Both the position numbers and the translations under genes were made by a program. A stretch of DNA of 64,000 nucleotides from Sulfurimonas sp. hsl 1-7 (lineage in GTDB: Bacteria; Campylobacterota; Campylobacteria; Campylobacterales; Sulfurimonadaceae). Location of the stretch: assembly GCF_030577135.1 (NCBI RefSeq), contig NZ_JAUIRR010000002.1:62001-126000 (forward strand), in the 5' to 3' direction. The notes under the pieces were generated by a model, which saw nothing but the letters and a program-made list of their open reading frames with translations, made no database searches and was not told the DNA's origin. Positions 35,547 through 44,524 of this stretch are shown here, in pieces (position 1 is the first letter of the stretch; each line of letters opens with the position of its first letter).

Positions 35547-35927
35547 ATGTTTGGTATGGGTTTTACAGAGATACTTATCATCGCCATTATTGCTGTTTTA
35601 TTTTTAGGGCCCGATAAGCTCCCTAGCACAATGGTAGAGATAGCTAAATTTTTCAGAAGCATGAAAAACACGTTAGGTACTATGAAAAGTACTATAGAAG
35701 AAGAGATGCATGTTGCAGATATTAAACAAGAAGCACTTGCATATAAACAAGAGTTAGAACGTGCATCACACAATGTTTCAAAGGCTGCTAATATCAATTC
35801 TCATATAGATAATCTATTAGATGATGAACCGCAACCCGAAACTAAAAAAGCTTCTAGTGAACCTGAAGAAGTGACTTTTAAGAAAAAGAAAAAAAAGAAA
35901 ACTGAAGAAGAAAATATAGATGTTTGA
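35547..35927 (+). CDS. tatB: Sec-independent translocase protein TatB
   Basis: Twin-arginine translocase subunit for folded proteins. The single N-terminal membrane helix, the FLGPDKLP hinge (about 20-27) and the amphipathic helix VEIAKFFRSMKNTLG (about 31-45) identify the TatA/B family. The E in GFTEILIIA near the start of the helix, the 126-residue length with a long charged tail (ending in KKKKKKK-type repeats) and the position directly before tatC point to TatB. TATAAT at 35522 and AAAGG upstream of the ATG. Confidence 0.92.
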   Translation: MFGMGFTEILIIAIIAVLFLGPDKLPSTMVEIAKFFRSMKNTLGTMKSTIEEEMHVADIKQEALAYKQELERASHNVSKAANINSHIDNLLDDEPQPETKKASSEPEEVTFKKKKKKKTEEENIDV

Positions 35928-36711
35928 AGAGATTAGACCCCATTTAGTTGAGCTGAGAAAAAGATTAGGTATTTCTGTCGGAAGCCTGATTGTTTTGTTT
36001 TTTGTAATGTTTTACTTCCACGAACCGATCCTAGACTGGATGGTTACACCCTTAAATGATGCCTTGATCGAAGTTGGTAAAAAGTCGGTGCATGCAGCTG
36101 ACGGTATGGTTACGACAAGTCAAGTGGGCGGTGCATTCTTCGTAGCGTTAAAAGTTTCGTTTTTTGCAGCAATTTTAGGAGCATTACCTATTATTCTTTC
36201 TCAAATCTGGATGTTTATAGCACCGGGCTTATATTCACATGAAAAAAAGATGATCATTCCCTTTATTGTAGGTGGAACGTTTATGTTTTTAGTCGGCGTT
36301 TTGTTTGCCTACTACATCGTTACCCCTTTTGGTTTTGACTTCTTGATCACATTTGGTTCTTTTAAATTTACGCCGCTTATCAACATTGAAGATTATGTAG
36401 GTTTTTTTACAAAGATCATGTTTGGTTTCGGTCTTGCATTTGAGCTTCCTGTATTTGCTTACTTTTTAGCACTTTTAGGTTTGGTTGACGATAGACAAAT
36501 GACAGCATTTTTCAAATATGCCATTGTTATTATCTTTATCGTTGCCGCACTTCTTACACCGCCGGATGTTTTAACACAGCTGCTTATGGCCGGTCCGCTT
36601 ATTATCCTTTACGGCTTCTCTATCTTGATAGTTAAAGTAGTAAACCCTGCGCCGCCTCTTGAAGAGGAAGATGACGAAGAAGATGAAAAAGAGGAAGAAA
36701 GTGCAAGATAA
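35920..36711 (+). CDS. tatC: Sec-independent translocase protein TatC
   Basis: Six-helix core of the twin-arginine translocase, which binds the RR signal peptide. The conserved start FEEIRPHLVELRKRL (about 2-16) with the HLxELR motif, and the FAAILGALPIILSQIWMFIA and FGFGLAFELPVF blocks are all clear. The C-terminus is very acidic (EEEDDEEDEKEEE). It overlaps tatB by eight bases. tatA is not in this window. Confidence 0.97.
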   Translation: MFEEIRPHLVELRKRLGISVGSLIVLFFVMFYFHEPILDWMVTPLNDALIEVGKKSVHAADGMVTTSQVGGAFFVALKVSFFAAILGALPIILSQIWMFIAPGLYSHEKKMIIPFIVGGTFMFLVGVLFAYYIVTPFGFDFLITFGSFKFTPLINIEDYVGFFTKIMFGFGLAFELPVFAYFLALLGLVDDRQMTAFFKYAIVIIFIVAALLTPPDVLTQLLMAGPLIILYGFSILIVKVVNPAPPLEEEDDEEDEKEEESAR

Positions 36712-37729
36712 AGCACTTCTGACTTCAAGCTATGATTTTCATCTCCCGGATGAACTCATTGCGACACACCCTGCCAGTCCAAGAGATCACGCAAAACTTC
36801 TAGTATATGATCGTAAATCCGACACTATTACCCATGCACACTTTTACGATCTTGAAAAGTTTATCCCCAAAGATTGTGCCCTTATTTTTAACGATACAAA
36901 AGTTATAAAGGCGAGACTTTACGGTCATAAGCCAAGCGGCGGGAAAATAGAACTGCTTATCAACCGTGCATTAAATGCAAACGATGTCCATGTATATATC
37001 CGCGGGCGTGTAAAAGAAGCTCAAGAGATACTCTTTGATGAGAATCTCAAAGCAGTTATAAAAGAGCTAAAAGATGACGGTACACGTATTGTAAACTTCT
37101 TTTTAGATGATCAACTACTTCGTTTTGAAGATCTTTTGCCGATCATAGATAAAATCGGGCATATTCCTCTTCCTCCATATATTCAAAGAGAAGATAACGA
37201 AGAGGATGCAAATGAGTACCAAAGCGTTTTTGCACAGAATGAAGGTGCAGTCGCAGCACCCACAGCCTCGCTTCACTTCACGCCAGAGCAGCACAAAAGA
37301 GTATGTAAGAACTATAAACACGCCTACGTTACATTACATGTAGGCAGCGGAACATTTAAACCTGTTGAAGCGGATGTAATTACAGAGCACCCTATGCACT
37401 CTGAGTTTTATGAGATCTCTGAGCAGGCAAAAGAGATTTTAGACTCTGCACAGCCGATTTTAAGTGTAGGGACAACCTCAACAAGAACCGTAGAGTTTTA
37501 TGCAAGACATAAAAACCAAACTAGCGGTGAAGCGAATCTTTTCCTTCACCCAAACAATAAACCGCTTCGGGTAAATCACCTGCTGACAAACTTCCATTTG
37601 CCAAAATCAACACTCATTATGCTGGTAGCCTCTTTTGTAGGACTTGAAAAAACTTTAGAGTTGTATGAGGAAGCTATTAAAAATAAATACCGTTTTTATT
37701 CTTACGGTGATGCGATGCTTATCATCTAA
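36701..37729 (+). CDS. queA: S-adenosylmethionine:tRNA ribosyltransferase-isomerase QueA
   Basis: Adds the ribosyl part of SAM to preQ1 at position 34 of queuosine tRNAs. The frame opens at 36659, but the conserved start (YDFHLPDELIATHPASPRDHAKLL) is reached from GTG 36701, which has GAGGAA upstream; this gives 342 aa and an 11-base overlap with tatC. Motifs AAPTASLHFT (about 205), VTLHVGSGTFKPV and TNFHLPKSTLIMLVA are typical. Confidence 0.95.
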   Translation: MQDKALLTSSYDFHLPDELIATHPASPRDHAKLLVYDRKSDTITHAHFYDLEKFIPKDCALIFNDTKVIKARLYGHKPSGGKIELLINRALNANDVHVYIRGRVKEAQEILFDENLKAVIKELKDDGTRIVNFFLDDQLLRFEDLLPIIDKIGHIPLPPYIQREDNEEDANEYQSVFAQNEGAVAAPTASLHFTPEQHKRVCKNYKHAYVTLHVGSGTFKPVEADVITEHPMHSEFYEISEQAKEILDSAQPILSVGTTSTRTVEFYARHKNQTSGEANLFLHPNNKPLRVNHLLTNFHLPKSTLIMLVASFVGLEKTLELYEEAIKNKYRFYSYGDAMLII

Positions 37730-37735
37730 ATCTGT

Positions 37736-37741
37736 TATAAT
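37736..37741 (+). promoter_or_regulatory. Extended -10 box directly before the ABC permease gene
   Basis: TGT then a consensus TATAAT, seven bases, and the ATG at 37749. The box starts seven bases after the queA stop. No Shine-Dalgarno sequence, so a leaderless message is likely. Confidence 0.5.
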
Positions 37742-37748
37742 CATCCCT

Positions 37749-38708
37749 ATGAAAATATTACTGAAAAAACTTTCTTATATTTTTGGGATGTTACTACTAA
37801 TCTCAATCATCTCATTTTTAGCGATCCACGCAGCACCTAACAGCTTTTTTGGAGCGGGTGAACTCAATCCCAATATGACACCCGAAGCAATAGAAAAGCT
37901 CAAAGCCGTTTATGGTTTAGATAAACCTCTACTGACTCAATATACCGACTGGGTAGGCAATATGGTACAGCTTAACTTCGGTATCTCTTTTGTGAGCGGA
38001 GCAGATGTAGCTTCTGAAATCTTAAAACGACTTCCCATTACACTTACTATCAACATCACTTCACTCGTGTTTGTGTTTATTCTCTCTTTATATTTAGGGA
38101 TAAAAGCGGCTCTGAGTTATGAGAAAAAATCGGACTTGGCGATTAGACAACTCTCTCTTTTATCGTTTTCAATGCCCTCTTTTTATTTGGCCCTGCTTCT
38201 GATCATAATTTTTTCGGTGAACTTCAAACTCTTTCCTATTGCGGGTTTACACTCTGTAGATATTGAGGGTGAGGGTTTACATTATTATCTCGATATGCTT
38301 TGGCATTTGGTACTGCCTATCTCTATTATGATCTTTGGGGGACTTGGAAGTATGATCATCTATATCCGTTCACTGACATTAGAGATACTTAAAAGTGATT
38401 ATTACTATTTTGCACGCTCACGCGGACTTTCAAATAAACAACTACTGCGATACTATATTTTGCCGAATCTCTTACCGCCTATCGTGACGTTACTTGGTCT
38501 TTCATTGCCAGCTTTAATCGGTGGGAGTGTTATTTTAGAATCGATCTTTGGAATAGACGGGATGGGACAGTTTTTTTATATAAGTGCACTTTCACGCGAT
38601 TACCCGACTATTATGGGGATTCTTATGATAAGTGCTTTTTTAACGCTTCTTGGAAACGTGATAGCGGATTTAATCCTTTTAAGATTAAACCCTTATATGC
38701 ACAAGTAA
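37749..38708 (+). CDS. DppB/OppB-type ABC transporter permease
   Basis: 319 residues from the ATG at 37749; the frame opens earlier (37665) inside queA, but the residues before this ATG do not resemble the family. Six membrane segments. The family start (YIFGMLLLISIISFLAIHAA and PNSFF), NFGISFVSG and the EAA-type cytoplasmic loop ARSRGLSNKQLLRYYILPN (about 235-253) identify the peptide/nickel transporter permease class. No second permease, ATPase or binding protein lies next to it, which is unusual, so its partners must be elsewhere. Substrate unknown. Confidence 0.88.
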   Translation: MKILLKKLSYIFGMLLLISIISFLAIHAAPNSFFGAGELNPNMTPEAIEKLKAVYGLDKPLLTQYTDWVGNMVQLNFGISFVSGADVASEILKRLPITLTINITSLVFVFILSLYLGIKAALSYEKKSDLAIRQLSLLSFSMPSFYLALLLIIIFSVNFKLFPIAGLHSVDIEGEGLHYYLDMLWHLVLPISIMIFGGLGSMIIYIRSLTLEILKSDYYYFARSRGLSNKQLLRYYILPNLLPPIVTLLGLSLPALIGGSVILESIFGIDGMGQFFYISALSRDYPTIMGILMISAFLTLLGNVIADLILLRLNPYMHK

Positions 38709-38727
38709 GTTCGTTTATGAACTTACT
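38704..38727. other. Hairpin between the ABC permease and nusA
   Basis: AGTAAGTTC, six bases, GAACTTACT: a perfect 9-bp stem spanning the permease stop, between convergent genes. There is no T-run on either strand, so it is only a possible bidirectional 3' element. Confidence 0.4.
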
Positions 38728-38742
38728 AAGATTTAACGGATT

Positions 38743-39879
38743 CTAGTTAAATAACGCCTCTAGTGCATCTACGCCGTCTTTTTCTTCCTCTTGCTCAACG
38801 CTGCTTTCCGGACTCATAGAATCGTTTTCAATCAACTCGATATCCATACCGCATAACATAGAAGCAAGACGGATATTTATACCGCTTTTTCCAATCGCTT
38901 TAGATTTTTGGTCACTTGGAAGAGTTACGATAGCTTTTTCGTTTTCACCCTCTTCATTTTTTACGATCTCAACATGAGAGATAATTGCCGGACTCATCGC
39001 ACGAGATATAAAAAGTTCAGGAATGTTTGTATATTCGATACAGTCAATATTTTCACCGATAAGCTCTTCACTTACAGCATTAATACGTACACCTTTAACA
39101 CCAACAGTAGCACCTACTGCATCAACTTGCGGGTGTGTAGAGTAGATAGCAATTTTTGCTCTCTCACCAGGGATACGAGCTGATTTTTCAATAACAACAC
39201 TTCCATCTTCGATCTCAGGTACTTCAAGTTCTAAAAGTGCTTCAAGGAATTTTGGAGATGTACGTGAAAGTTCAATATGGATACCTGTTTCTTTATCCAT
39301 ATTTACACGGCGAACTACAGCTTTAAGTACATCACCTACTTTAAACACTTCACCTTTAATACGGCTTTTCATAGGAAGTACTGCACGGATCTCATCTACT
39401 TCGATATATGTTGAATTATTTGAATCAACACGTGTAACACGTCCGTTTACGATAGTTCCGATTTTTGATTTATATTTAGTAAATACTTCATCTTCTACCA
39501 TTCTTTGGATGTGATACTCAATCTCACGGTGAAGTTGTGAAGCGGCAGTTCTACCGTAGTCTTCTAGATCATGTTCTTCTTGAAGTTGGTCACCGAGTTC
39601 CACTTGGTCATCGTAACTTCTTGCATCACTGATCGCCATATATGCAGGTGCAGTTTCTTCATCTTTTAATTTTGCGTCATCATCTGCTACAACTGTAATT
39701 GTTTGAATAATTTTAATTTTTTTATTTACTTCGTCTATTTGTGCTTCAAAAGCAAAATTTGGATTGATTACTCTCTTTGCAGTTTGTACAAAAGCTGTTT
39801 TTAACGCTTCTAAAACTTTTTCGGGCTGTAAACCTTTTTCATTTGCAATAGCTTCTGCGATATCTAATATTTTTTCCAC
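38743..39879 (-). CDS. nusA: Transcription elongation/termination factor NusA
   Basis: RNA polymerase-binding factor. N-terminal domain (about 1-130), S1 domain (about 135-200, GTIVNGRVTRVDSNNSTYIE), then KH1 and KH2 (about 230-345; VGATVGVKGVRINAVSEEL and AIGKSGINIRLASML). At 378 aa it lacks the acidic C-terminal repeats of E. coli NusA, as is usual in this phylum. The start is GTG 39879 with AAGGAT seven bases before it. Not linked to rbfA or infB here. Confidence 0.95.
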   Translation of the reverse strand: MEKILDIAEAIANEKGLQPEKVLEALKTAFVQTAKRVINPNFAFEAQIDEVNKKIKIIQTITVVADDDAKLKDEETAPAYMAISDARSYDDQVELGDQLQEEHDLEDYGRTAASQLHREIEYHIQRMVEDEVFTKYKSKIGTIVNGRVTRVDSNNSTYIEVDEIRAVLPMKSRIKGEVFKVGDVLKAVVRRVNMDKETGIHIELSRTSPKFLEALLELEVPEIEDGSVVIEKSARIPGERAKIAIYSTHPQVDAVGATVGVKGVRINAVSEELIGENIDCIEYTNIPELFISRAMSPAIISHVEIVKNEEGENEKAIVTLPSDQKSKAIGKSGINIRLASMLCGMDIELIENDSMSPESSVEQEEEKDGVDALEALFN

Positions 39880-39898
39880 AGTAATATCCTTTGTTTTT

Positions 39899-39941
39899 TA
39901 AGAAATCTGACAATGATAAGTAATAATTGGGGGATTTCTTA
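39899..39941 (-). promoter_or_regulatory. Inverted repeat in the nusA leader/promoter region
   Basis: TAAGAAATC and GATTTCTTA, 25 bases apart, 20 bases before the nusA GTG. It may fold in the leader RNA or bind protein. NusA genes are autoregulated in other bacteria; whether this does that is unknown. Confidence 0.3.
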
Positions 39942-40011
39942 TTTGATAGTGTGAAATTGTACCGAAGTAGTTATAAAAACATCTTTAATCGGACTTTTAT
40001 TACAAATAAAG

Positions 40012-40017
40012 TATAAT
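40012..40017 (+). promoter_or_regulatory. -10 box of the HP0268-like / miaB unit
   Basis: TATAAT 34 bases before the ATG at 40052, with AAGGAAAA as ribosome binding site in between. A normal leadered promoter. Confidence 0.45.
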
Positions 40018-40051
40018 TCAAGACTTTCAAAAGACTATATAAGGAAAAGTT

Positions 40052-40297
40052 ATGGATTTAAAGCTTGTAAGAATGGAGCTAGACGCTAAACCAAAGAAAA
40101 TAGACTTAGCAAAAATCGAATCTTTAGTTGAAAAAGAGAAAAGTGTAATTCTTTATTTCGATAGAGAAAACTCACACAAAGATCTTTTAGCATTACAAGA
40201 TCACTTCGAAGCTGAAGGAAAAAGCTTCTATATGAACGAAGTAAAATACGCATTAAGCGATAACGATTACATGTACCAAGTACATATAATGGCGTAA
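40052..40297 (+). CDS. HP0268-like small nuclease-family protein
   Basis: 81 residues. The central [20 protein letters not shown] and the position directly before miaB match my recollection of H. pylori HP0268 (next to HP0269, miaB), a small Smr-like fold reported to nick DNA and cleave RNA. That activity is from memory of the family and is not shown by the sequence. No cysteine, signal peptide or membrane segment. Thirteen bases separate it from miaB, so they are probably co-transcribed. Confidence 0.75.
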   Translation: MDLKLVRMELDAKPKKIDLAKIESLVEKEKSVILYFDRENSHKDLLALQDHFEAEGKSFYMNEVKYALSDNDYMYQVHIMA

Positions 40298-40310
40298 ACA
40301 GAGAGAAAAT

Positions 40311-41615
40311 ATGAGTAAAAAGTTATTTATTGAAACATTAGGTTGTGCGATGAATACTCGTGATTCAGAGCATATGATAGCGCAGCTTAAAGAGCGTGAA
40401 GGGTATGATACAACAACAGATCTTAAAGAGGCTGACCTAATTTTAATAAATACATGTTCAGTACGTGAAAAACCTGTACAAAAACTTTTTTCGGAGCTTG
40501 GAGCTTTTAACAAAAAGAAAAAAGAGGGAGCAAAGATAGGTGTATGTGGTTGTACCGCTTCACATCTAGGTGATGAGATCATCAAACGTGCCCCTTATGT
40601 GAGTTTTGTTTTGGGTGCTAGAAATGTTTCTAAAATCTCTGAAGTACTTCACAAAGACAAAGCGGTTGAGATCGATATCAACTACGATGAGAGTGAATTT
40701 GCTTTTGATGATTTTCGTACATCTCCGTACAAAGCATACATCAACATCTCAATCGGATGTGATAAGCAATGTACATTTTGTATCGTTCCTAAAACTCGCG
40801 GTGAAGAGATCTCTATTCCGGATGAGTTGATTATCAACGAAGCGAAAAAAGCTGTTGACAACGGTGCAAAAGAGATCTTCTTACTTGGACAAAATGTTAA
40901 CAACTACGGAAGAAGATTCTCAGATTCTGAACACGAAAAAGTAAACTTTACGGAACTGCTACGCCGTCTTTCTAAGATAGAAGGTTTAGAGCGTATCCGT
41001 TTTACGTCACCTCACCCTTTCCATATGGATGATGAGTTTATCGAAGAGTTTGCTAAAAACCCTAAGATCTGTAAATCTATGCACATGCCGCTTCAATCAG
41101 GTTCAACAAAAGTTCTCAAAGATATGAAACGCGGATACACAAAGGAGTGGTTTTTAAACAGAGTTGAAAAACTGCGCAAAGAGTGTCCTGATGTGAGTAT
41201 CTCCACAGATATCATCGTTGCTTTCCCTGGTGAGAGTGAAGAGGATTTTGAAGATACATTAGATGTTATGAAACAGGTGGAGTTTGATCAAATATTCAGC
41301 TTTAAATATTCAGCTCGTCCACACACCGAAGCAGAACACTTTACAAATACAGTTGATGAAGAGATAGGTTCAGCTAGACTTTCTCATCTTCAATCAATGC
41401 AAACAGAAATAATAGATAAAAATATGCAGAAACACCTAGACAAAACATATAAGGTTTACTTTGAAGACCTTAACCGTGACAACTATGTTTCAGGTCGTAC
41501 AAATGCTAACCTTGTTGTTAAGGTAAAAGGTTCTGAAGAGCTTCTTGGCAAATTTAAAAACGTTAAAATTACACAGATTGGACGTACAATCTGTACGGGG
41601 GAGATAGTTGAGTAA
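40311..41615 (+). CDS. miaB: tRNA 2-methylthio-N6-isopentenyladenosine synthase MiaB
   Basis: Methylthiotransferase acting on i6A37 of tRNA. The N-terminal UPF0004 domain has its three cluster cysteines ([10 protein letters not shown] about 12, [10 protein letters not shown] about 48, GVCGCTAS about 80). The radical SAM motif is CDKQCTFC (C-x3-C-x2-C, about 151), then IPxTRG-like [13 protein letters not shown] domain closes the 434-residue chain. CSVREK at the second cysteine separates MiaB from RimO. Confidence 0.96.
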   Translation: MSKKLFIETLGCAMNTRDSEHMIAQLKEREGYDTTTDLKEADLILINTCSVREKPVQKLFSELGAFNKKKKEGAKIGVCGCTASHLGDEIIKRAPYVSFVLGARNVSKISEVLHKDKAVEIDINYDESEFAFDDFRTSPYKAYINISIGCDKQCTFCIVPKTRGEEISIPDELIINEAKKAVDNGAKEIFLLGQNVNNYGRRFSDSEHEKVNFTELLRRLSKIEGLERIRFTSPHPFHMDDEFIEEFAKNPKICKSMHMPLQSGSTKVLKDMKRGYTKEWFLNRVEKLRKECPDVSISTDIIVAFPGESEEDFEDTLDVMKQVEFDQIFSFKYSARPHTEAEHFTNTVDEEIGSARLSHLQSMQTEIIDKNMQKHLDKTYKVYFEDLNRDNYVSGRTNANLVVKVKGSEELLGKFKNVKITQIGRTICTGEIVE

Positions 41616-42231
41616 AAAACTATCTCGCTTTTTAGCGCTGGTATTTGTTCCACTTTTAGGATCTCTCCTGATCCGTTTTTTATACCGTACCAATAAAAAA
41701 GTTTACCACTCTCCCGAAACAATTTCAGAAAACCCTATTATATTTGCCTGTTGGCACGGTGAGCTTTTAATGCTTCCGTATCTTTACAGCCATTACAGAA
41801 AAAAACCGCATGCTAAAGTTTTAATTTCACCCCATTTTGACGGAAAACTGATCTCTAAAACGATCTCCTACTTTGGTCTGGGTACACTTGCCGGTTCAAG
41901 CGATAAATCTCCTGCAAAAGTACTGATCCAAGCAATTAAGACTTTAAAAGAGGGTTATGACATAGGGATCACACCCGATGGTCCTAAAGGTCCCCGCCAT
42001 GAAGTAGCCGATGGTATTATCGTGATGGCACAAAAAGCAAAAGCAAAAATAGTACTTGTAGAGATCAAACCTACGAAATATTGGCAGTTTAATTCTTGGG
42101 ACCGCTTTACAGTTCCTAAACCTTTTGGTACAATACATTACTACTCCACACAAGAGATAGATATTTGTGGGATGGAACTTGAAGCTGCAAGGGCTCTAAT
42201 AAAAGAAGGTTTACTCAAACATGAACATTAA
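41608..42231 (+). CDS. DUF374 lysophospholipid-acyltransferase-like protein
   Basis: 207 residues starting at TTG 41608, overlapping the miaB stop by eight bases. One N-terminal membrane segment ([18 protein letters not shown]), then the DUF374 hallmarks: [15 protein letters not shown] (about 47-61), [24 protein letters not shown] (about 115-128). The family is placed with lysophospholipid and lipid A acyltransferases by fold, although the classic HxxxxD motif is changed. Probably acts on an envelope lipid at the inner membrane. Overlaps the next gene by 11 bases. Confidence 0.88.
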   Translation: MSKKLSRFLALVFVPLLGSLLIRFLYRTNKKVYHSPETISENPIIFACWHGELLMLPYLYSHYRKKPHAKVLISPHFDGKLISKTISYFGLGTLAGSSDKSPAKVLIQAIKTLKEGYDIGITPDGPKGPRHEVADGIIVMAQKAKAKIVLVEIKPTKYWQFNSWDRFTVPKPFGTIHYYSTQEIDICGMELEAARALIKEGLLKHEH

Positions 42232-42676
42232 AAATCTCTTTATTTTTATAGCTGTTTTTATTGTCTCTTTCATGATACTCTTCTTTGTAACAAATCCCTC
42301 TTACGAAAAATCTCTTGAAGCAAAATATTACTACGAAATGGGTGATTACAACACAGCTTATGCACTTGCAAATGAAGCTTTTTCAGAAGATATATATAAT
42401 AGAATGGCCTCAACAATCATGGCACAATCTAAAACATCTATGAAGTATGAAAAATATATCAAAGAAGCAAGAAAATATCTTAGAGAGATCAATGAAATGG
42501 TTGCACAAGACAGTATAGATGATGCACAAAGAGCGAGAATAAAACTTATGAGTGAAATCATGGTTGAGAGTTATGTAAAACTTGCTCCTAGTGTCATTAC
42601 AAATAAAGAGCTTGTCAGTGAAGCGGCAAAATACCATGAACAGTTTGAGAAAATCCTTGAAAAAGTTGATAGATGA
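42221..42676 (+). CDS. Membrane-anchored helical protein of unknown function
   Basis: 151 residues: an N-terminal membrane helix ([21 protein letters not shown]), then a charged helical domain rich in A, K and E (YEMGDYNTAYALANEAFSED about 38-57 resembles one TPR-like helix pair). No cysteine or catalytic motif. Overlaps the acyltransferase gene by 11 bases and the start of xerH, so all four genes from miaB to xerH may be translated in a chain. Function unknown. Confidence 0.75.
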   Translation: MNIKNLFIFIAVFIVSFMILFFVTNPSYEKSLEAKYYYEMGDYNTAYALANEAFSEDIYNRMASTIMAQSKTSMKYEKYIKEARKYLREINEMVAQDSIDDAQRARIKLMSEIMVESYVKLAPSVITNKELVSEAAKYHEQFEKILEKVDR

Positions 42677-43493
42677 GTACAAACTCAAGTTTTTAGACCA
42701 TCTAAAAACCTACAAAGGTTACTCTGACCTTACTATAAAGACCTATAAAGAGGCTTTAGATGAAGCCCTTGATATTATAGAGATTGTTAAAGAGGATGAC
42801 CATATCCTTTTTAATTTGATGCCTTACCGTATCCACATCTCAGAACTCCAGTCTAAAACTATCAGTAAAAAACTCAGTGCTGTTCGAAGCTTTGGCGAAT
42901 ACCTCAAAGAGATGCAAATCAAAGTAATACTCAAAGCTGATGAGAGTGTTAAAGTCGCTAAAACACTCCCCAAACCTATTGCACATAAACATATTGTTGA
43001 AGCGTTGCAACACGCTGATTTGCAAGAGAGACTAATTATAACCGTTCTTTATACTATGGGTCTTCGTATTTCAGAACTTTCGAATCTACAATTAAATGAT
43101 ATATCCCCGCAATGGGTACGCGTTATCGGGAAGGGAAACAAACAAAGAGATATTCCGGTAATAGAATCGACAAAAAAAATTTTAGAGGAGTATTTACGAG
43201 ATTTTTCGCCAAAAAAATTTCTTTTTGAAAAAAATGGCGAAAAATTAAGCGAAAATAGTCTAAGATATATCATAAATAAAGTTTTTGCTAGAATATCATT
43301 AAAAGTAACACCTCATCAACTGCGTCACTCGTATGCGACATCTCTTTTAAACGGTGGAGCCCCTATTGTAGATGTAAGTGAACTTTTAGGTCATTCTTCG
43401 ATGGCAACAACGCAAATCTATACGAAATTAGGTAGTGCCTTGAAAAAACAAAACTATGACAAAGCACATCCATTATGTGGGGTTAGTTCTTAG
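42636..43493 (+). CDS. xerH: Tyrosine recombinase XerH
   Basis: Single Xer recombinase of Campylobacterota, which resolves chromosome dimers at difH. The N-terminal SAM-like core-binding domain (about 10-100) is followed by the catalytic domain: R in TMGLRISELSNL (about 144), K in VIGKGNKQRDIP (about 170), HQLRHSYATSLLNGG (about 240), LLGHSSMATTQIYTKL with the nucleophilic tyrosine (about 272). The frame opens at 42582; ATG 42636 (285 aa) is my choice, TTG 42666 the alternative, since neither has a good ribosome binding site. The arrangement does not suggest an integrase of a mobile element. Confidence 0.9.
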   Translation: MNSLRKSLKKLIDEYKLKFLDHLKTYKGYSDLTIKTYKEALDEALDIIEIVKEDDHILFNLMPYRIHISELQSKTISKKLSAVRSFGEYLKEMQIKVILKADESVKVAKTLPKPIAHKHIVEALQHADLQERLIITVLYTMGLRISELSNLQLNDISPQWVRVIGKGNKQRDIPVIESTKKILEEYLRDFSPKKFLFEKNGEKLSENSLRYIINKVFARISLKVTPHQLRHSYATSLLNGGAPIVDVSELLGHSSMATTQIYTKLGSALKKQNYDKAHPLCGVSS

Positions 43494-44524
43494 TGCTAAG
43501 TAAAATACTGGAGTCTTTGTACTTAAAAGTTTTTATTAACATTATTGTTGAAAGATCTAGCACAACAATCCATGTGGAGGTACACTCAAAAACACATGAG
43601 GTATCACACTATGAGCATGTATTTCACTCTACAAAACTAACTGAAGAGATATATGAATACATCACTAGTCATACAAATGAATCTCCATACTATTACATCT
43701 CGTTTTTAGATACATCTGCCCAACAAGGGGCTCTCCCTTCATGTGATAAAAATAAACTTGCACAGTATCAGGATCTTTCCACTACCGAGTACAAATGTGT
43801 TAACAACAGCTGGACAACGTACACATCTAAAACAGATCTTTATGAGCTGGAAAAAAAATATGAAGATATAGGGATAGACTTTATATTTTCCCCTTTTGTA
43901 GTGTTAACGAAGTTCTTTAAAGATAAAATCGATAAAAACCTGGCAATGTTTGTACTTATCGAAGACAGCTCTTTATCTTTAGCTATTTTTGAAAATTCTG
44001 AACTTCTTTTTGCAGAATATCTTGATATGGAGGTCGATCTAGAATCGGAAAATATGGCTTTAGACGATCTTGAAGATGAAAAAGATTTTGAACTTGACCT
44101 GGATGATGAAGGGATAGTTCTTGATGATATGGACGTTGATGATGAGCTTGAAGATTTTTCCGACATTGAAGATCTTGACTCATTAGAGGATATTGATGAG
44201 TTCTCTGAAGGAAAAGACCTTGAAGAGGAACTTTATGAAAATGAAGCTCAGGAACACGCAACAGAGATATCAGAAAGTGAAGATTCACATTTCAATGAAG
44301 ACTACCAACGATTCTCTTTGATACAAAATGCGATCAACCATTTTTATAAAGATACACGCTATGAGAGTAAGTTCATTGAGAACATCTATATTGCAGATAA
44401 TACGCAAGTGAGTAATGACCTAAAACGTTACCTTGAAGAGGAGATGTTTTTAAATACATACATCAGAACTGTCGATCTAGGAGCAGAGATTTGTGAACTT
44501 GCAAAAGAGGAGCTTGGTGTATGA
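43493..44524 (+). CDS. PilM-like protein with a large acidic insert
   Basis: 343 residues from a GTG that shares one base with the xerH stop. Residues 148-180 (AMFVLIEDSSLSLAIFENSE and on) resemble the central strands of the actin-like PilM fold, and 280-343 (IYIADN near 298, then TYIRTVDLGAEI) the PilM end. Between them lies an acidic stretch, about 178-270, in which 36 of the 70 residues from 181 to 250 are D or E. The nucleotide-binding motifs at the N-terminus are not recognisable. The two genes after it look like PilN and PilO. No signal peptide. The family call is fold-level inference. Confidence 0.5.
   Translation: MLSKILESLYLKVFINIIVERSSTTIHVEVHSKTHEVSHYEHVFHSTKLTEEIYEYITSHTNESPYYYISFLDTSAQQGALPSCDKNKLAQYQDLSTTEYKCVNNSWTTYTSKTDLYELEKKYEDIGIDFIFSPFVVLTKFFKDKIDKNLAMFVLIEDSSLSLAIFENSELLFAEYLDMEVDLESENMALDDLEDEKDFELDLDDEGIVLDDMDVDDELEDFSDIEDLDSLEDIDEFSEGKDLEEELYENEAQEHATEISESEDSHFNEDYQRFSLIQNAINHFYKDTRYESKFIENIYIADNTQVSNDLKRYLEEEMFLNTYIRTVDLGAEICELAKEELGV

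Noticed and set aside
36659-36700. Longer QueA start inside tatC
   Set aside because: The extra residues are only the frame-shifted acidic tail of tatC read as lysine-rich sequence; GTG 36701 has a ribosome binding site.
37665-37748. Longer ABC permease start inside queA
   Set aside because: The extra 28 residues come from queA coding sequence and the promoter lies between them and the ATG at 37749.
42636-43493. XerH as integrase of a mobile element
   Set aside because: It sits in a coupled chain of chromosomal genes, with no att-like repeats, tRNA target or phage genes around it.
43983-44288. Antisense frame rich in H, L and Q opposite the acidic insert
   Set aside because: It is the mirror of the D/E-rich codons and has no start context or family resemblance.
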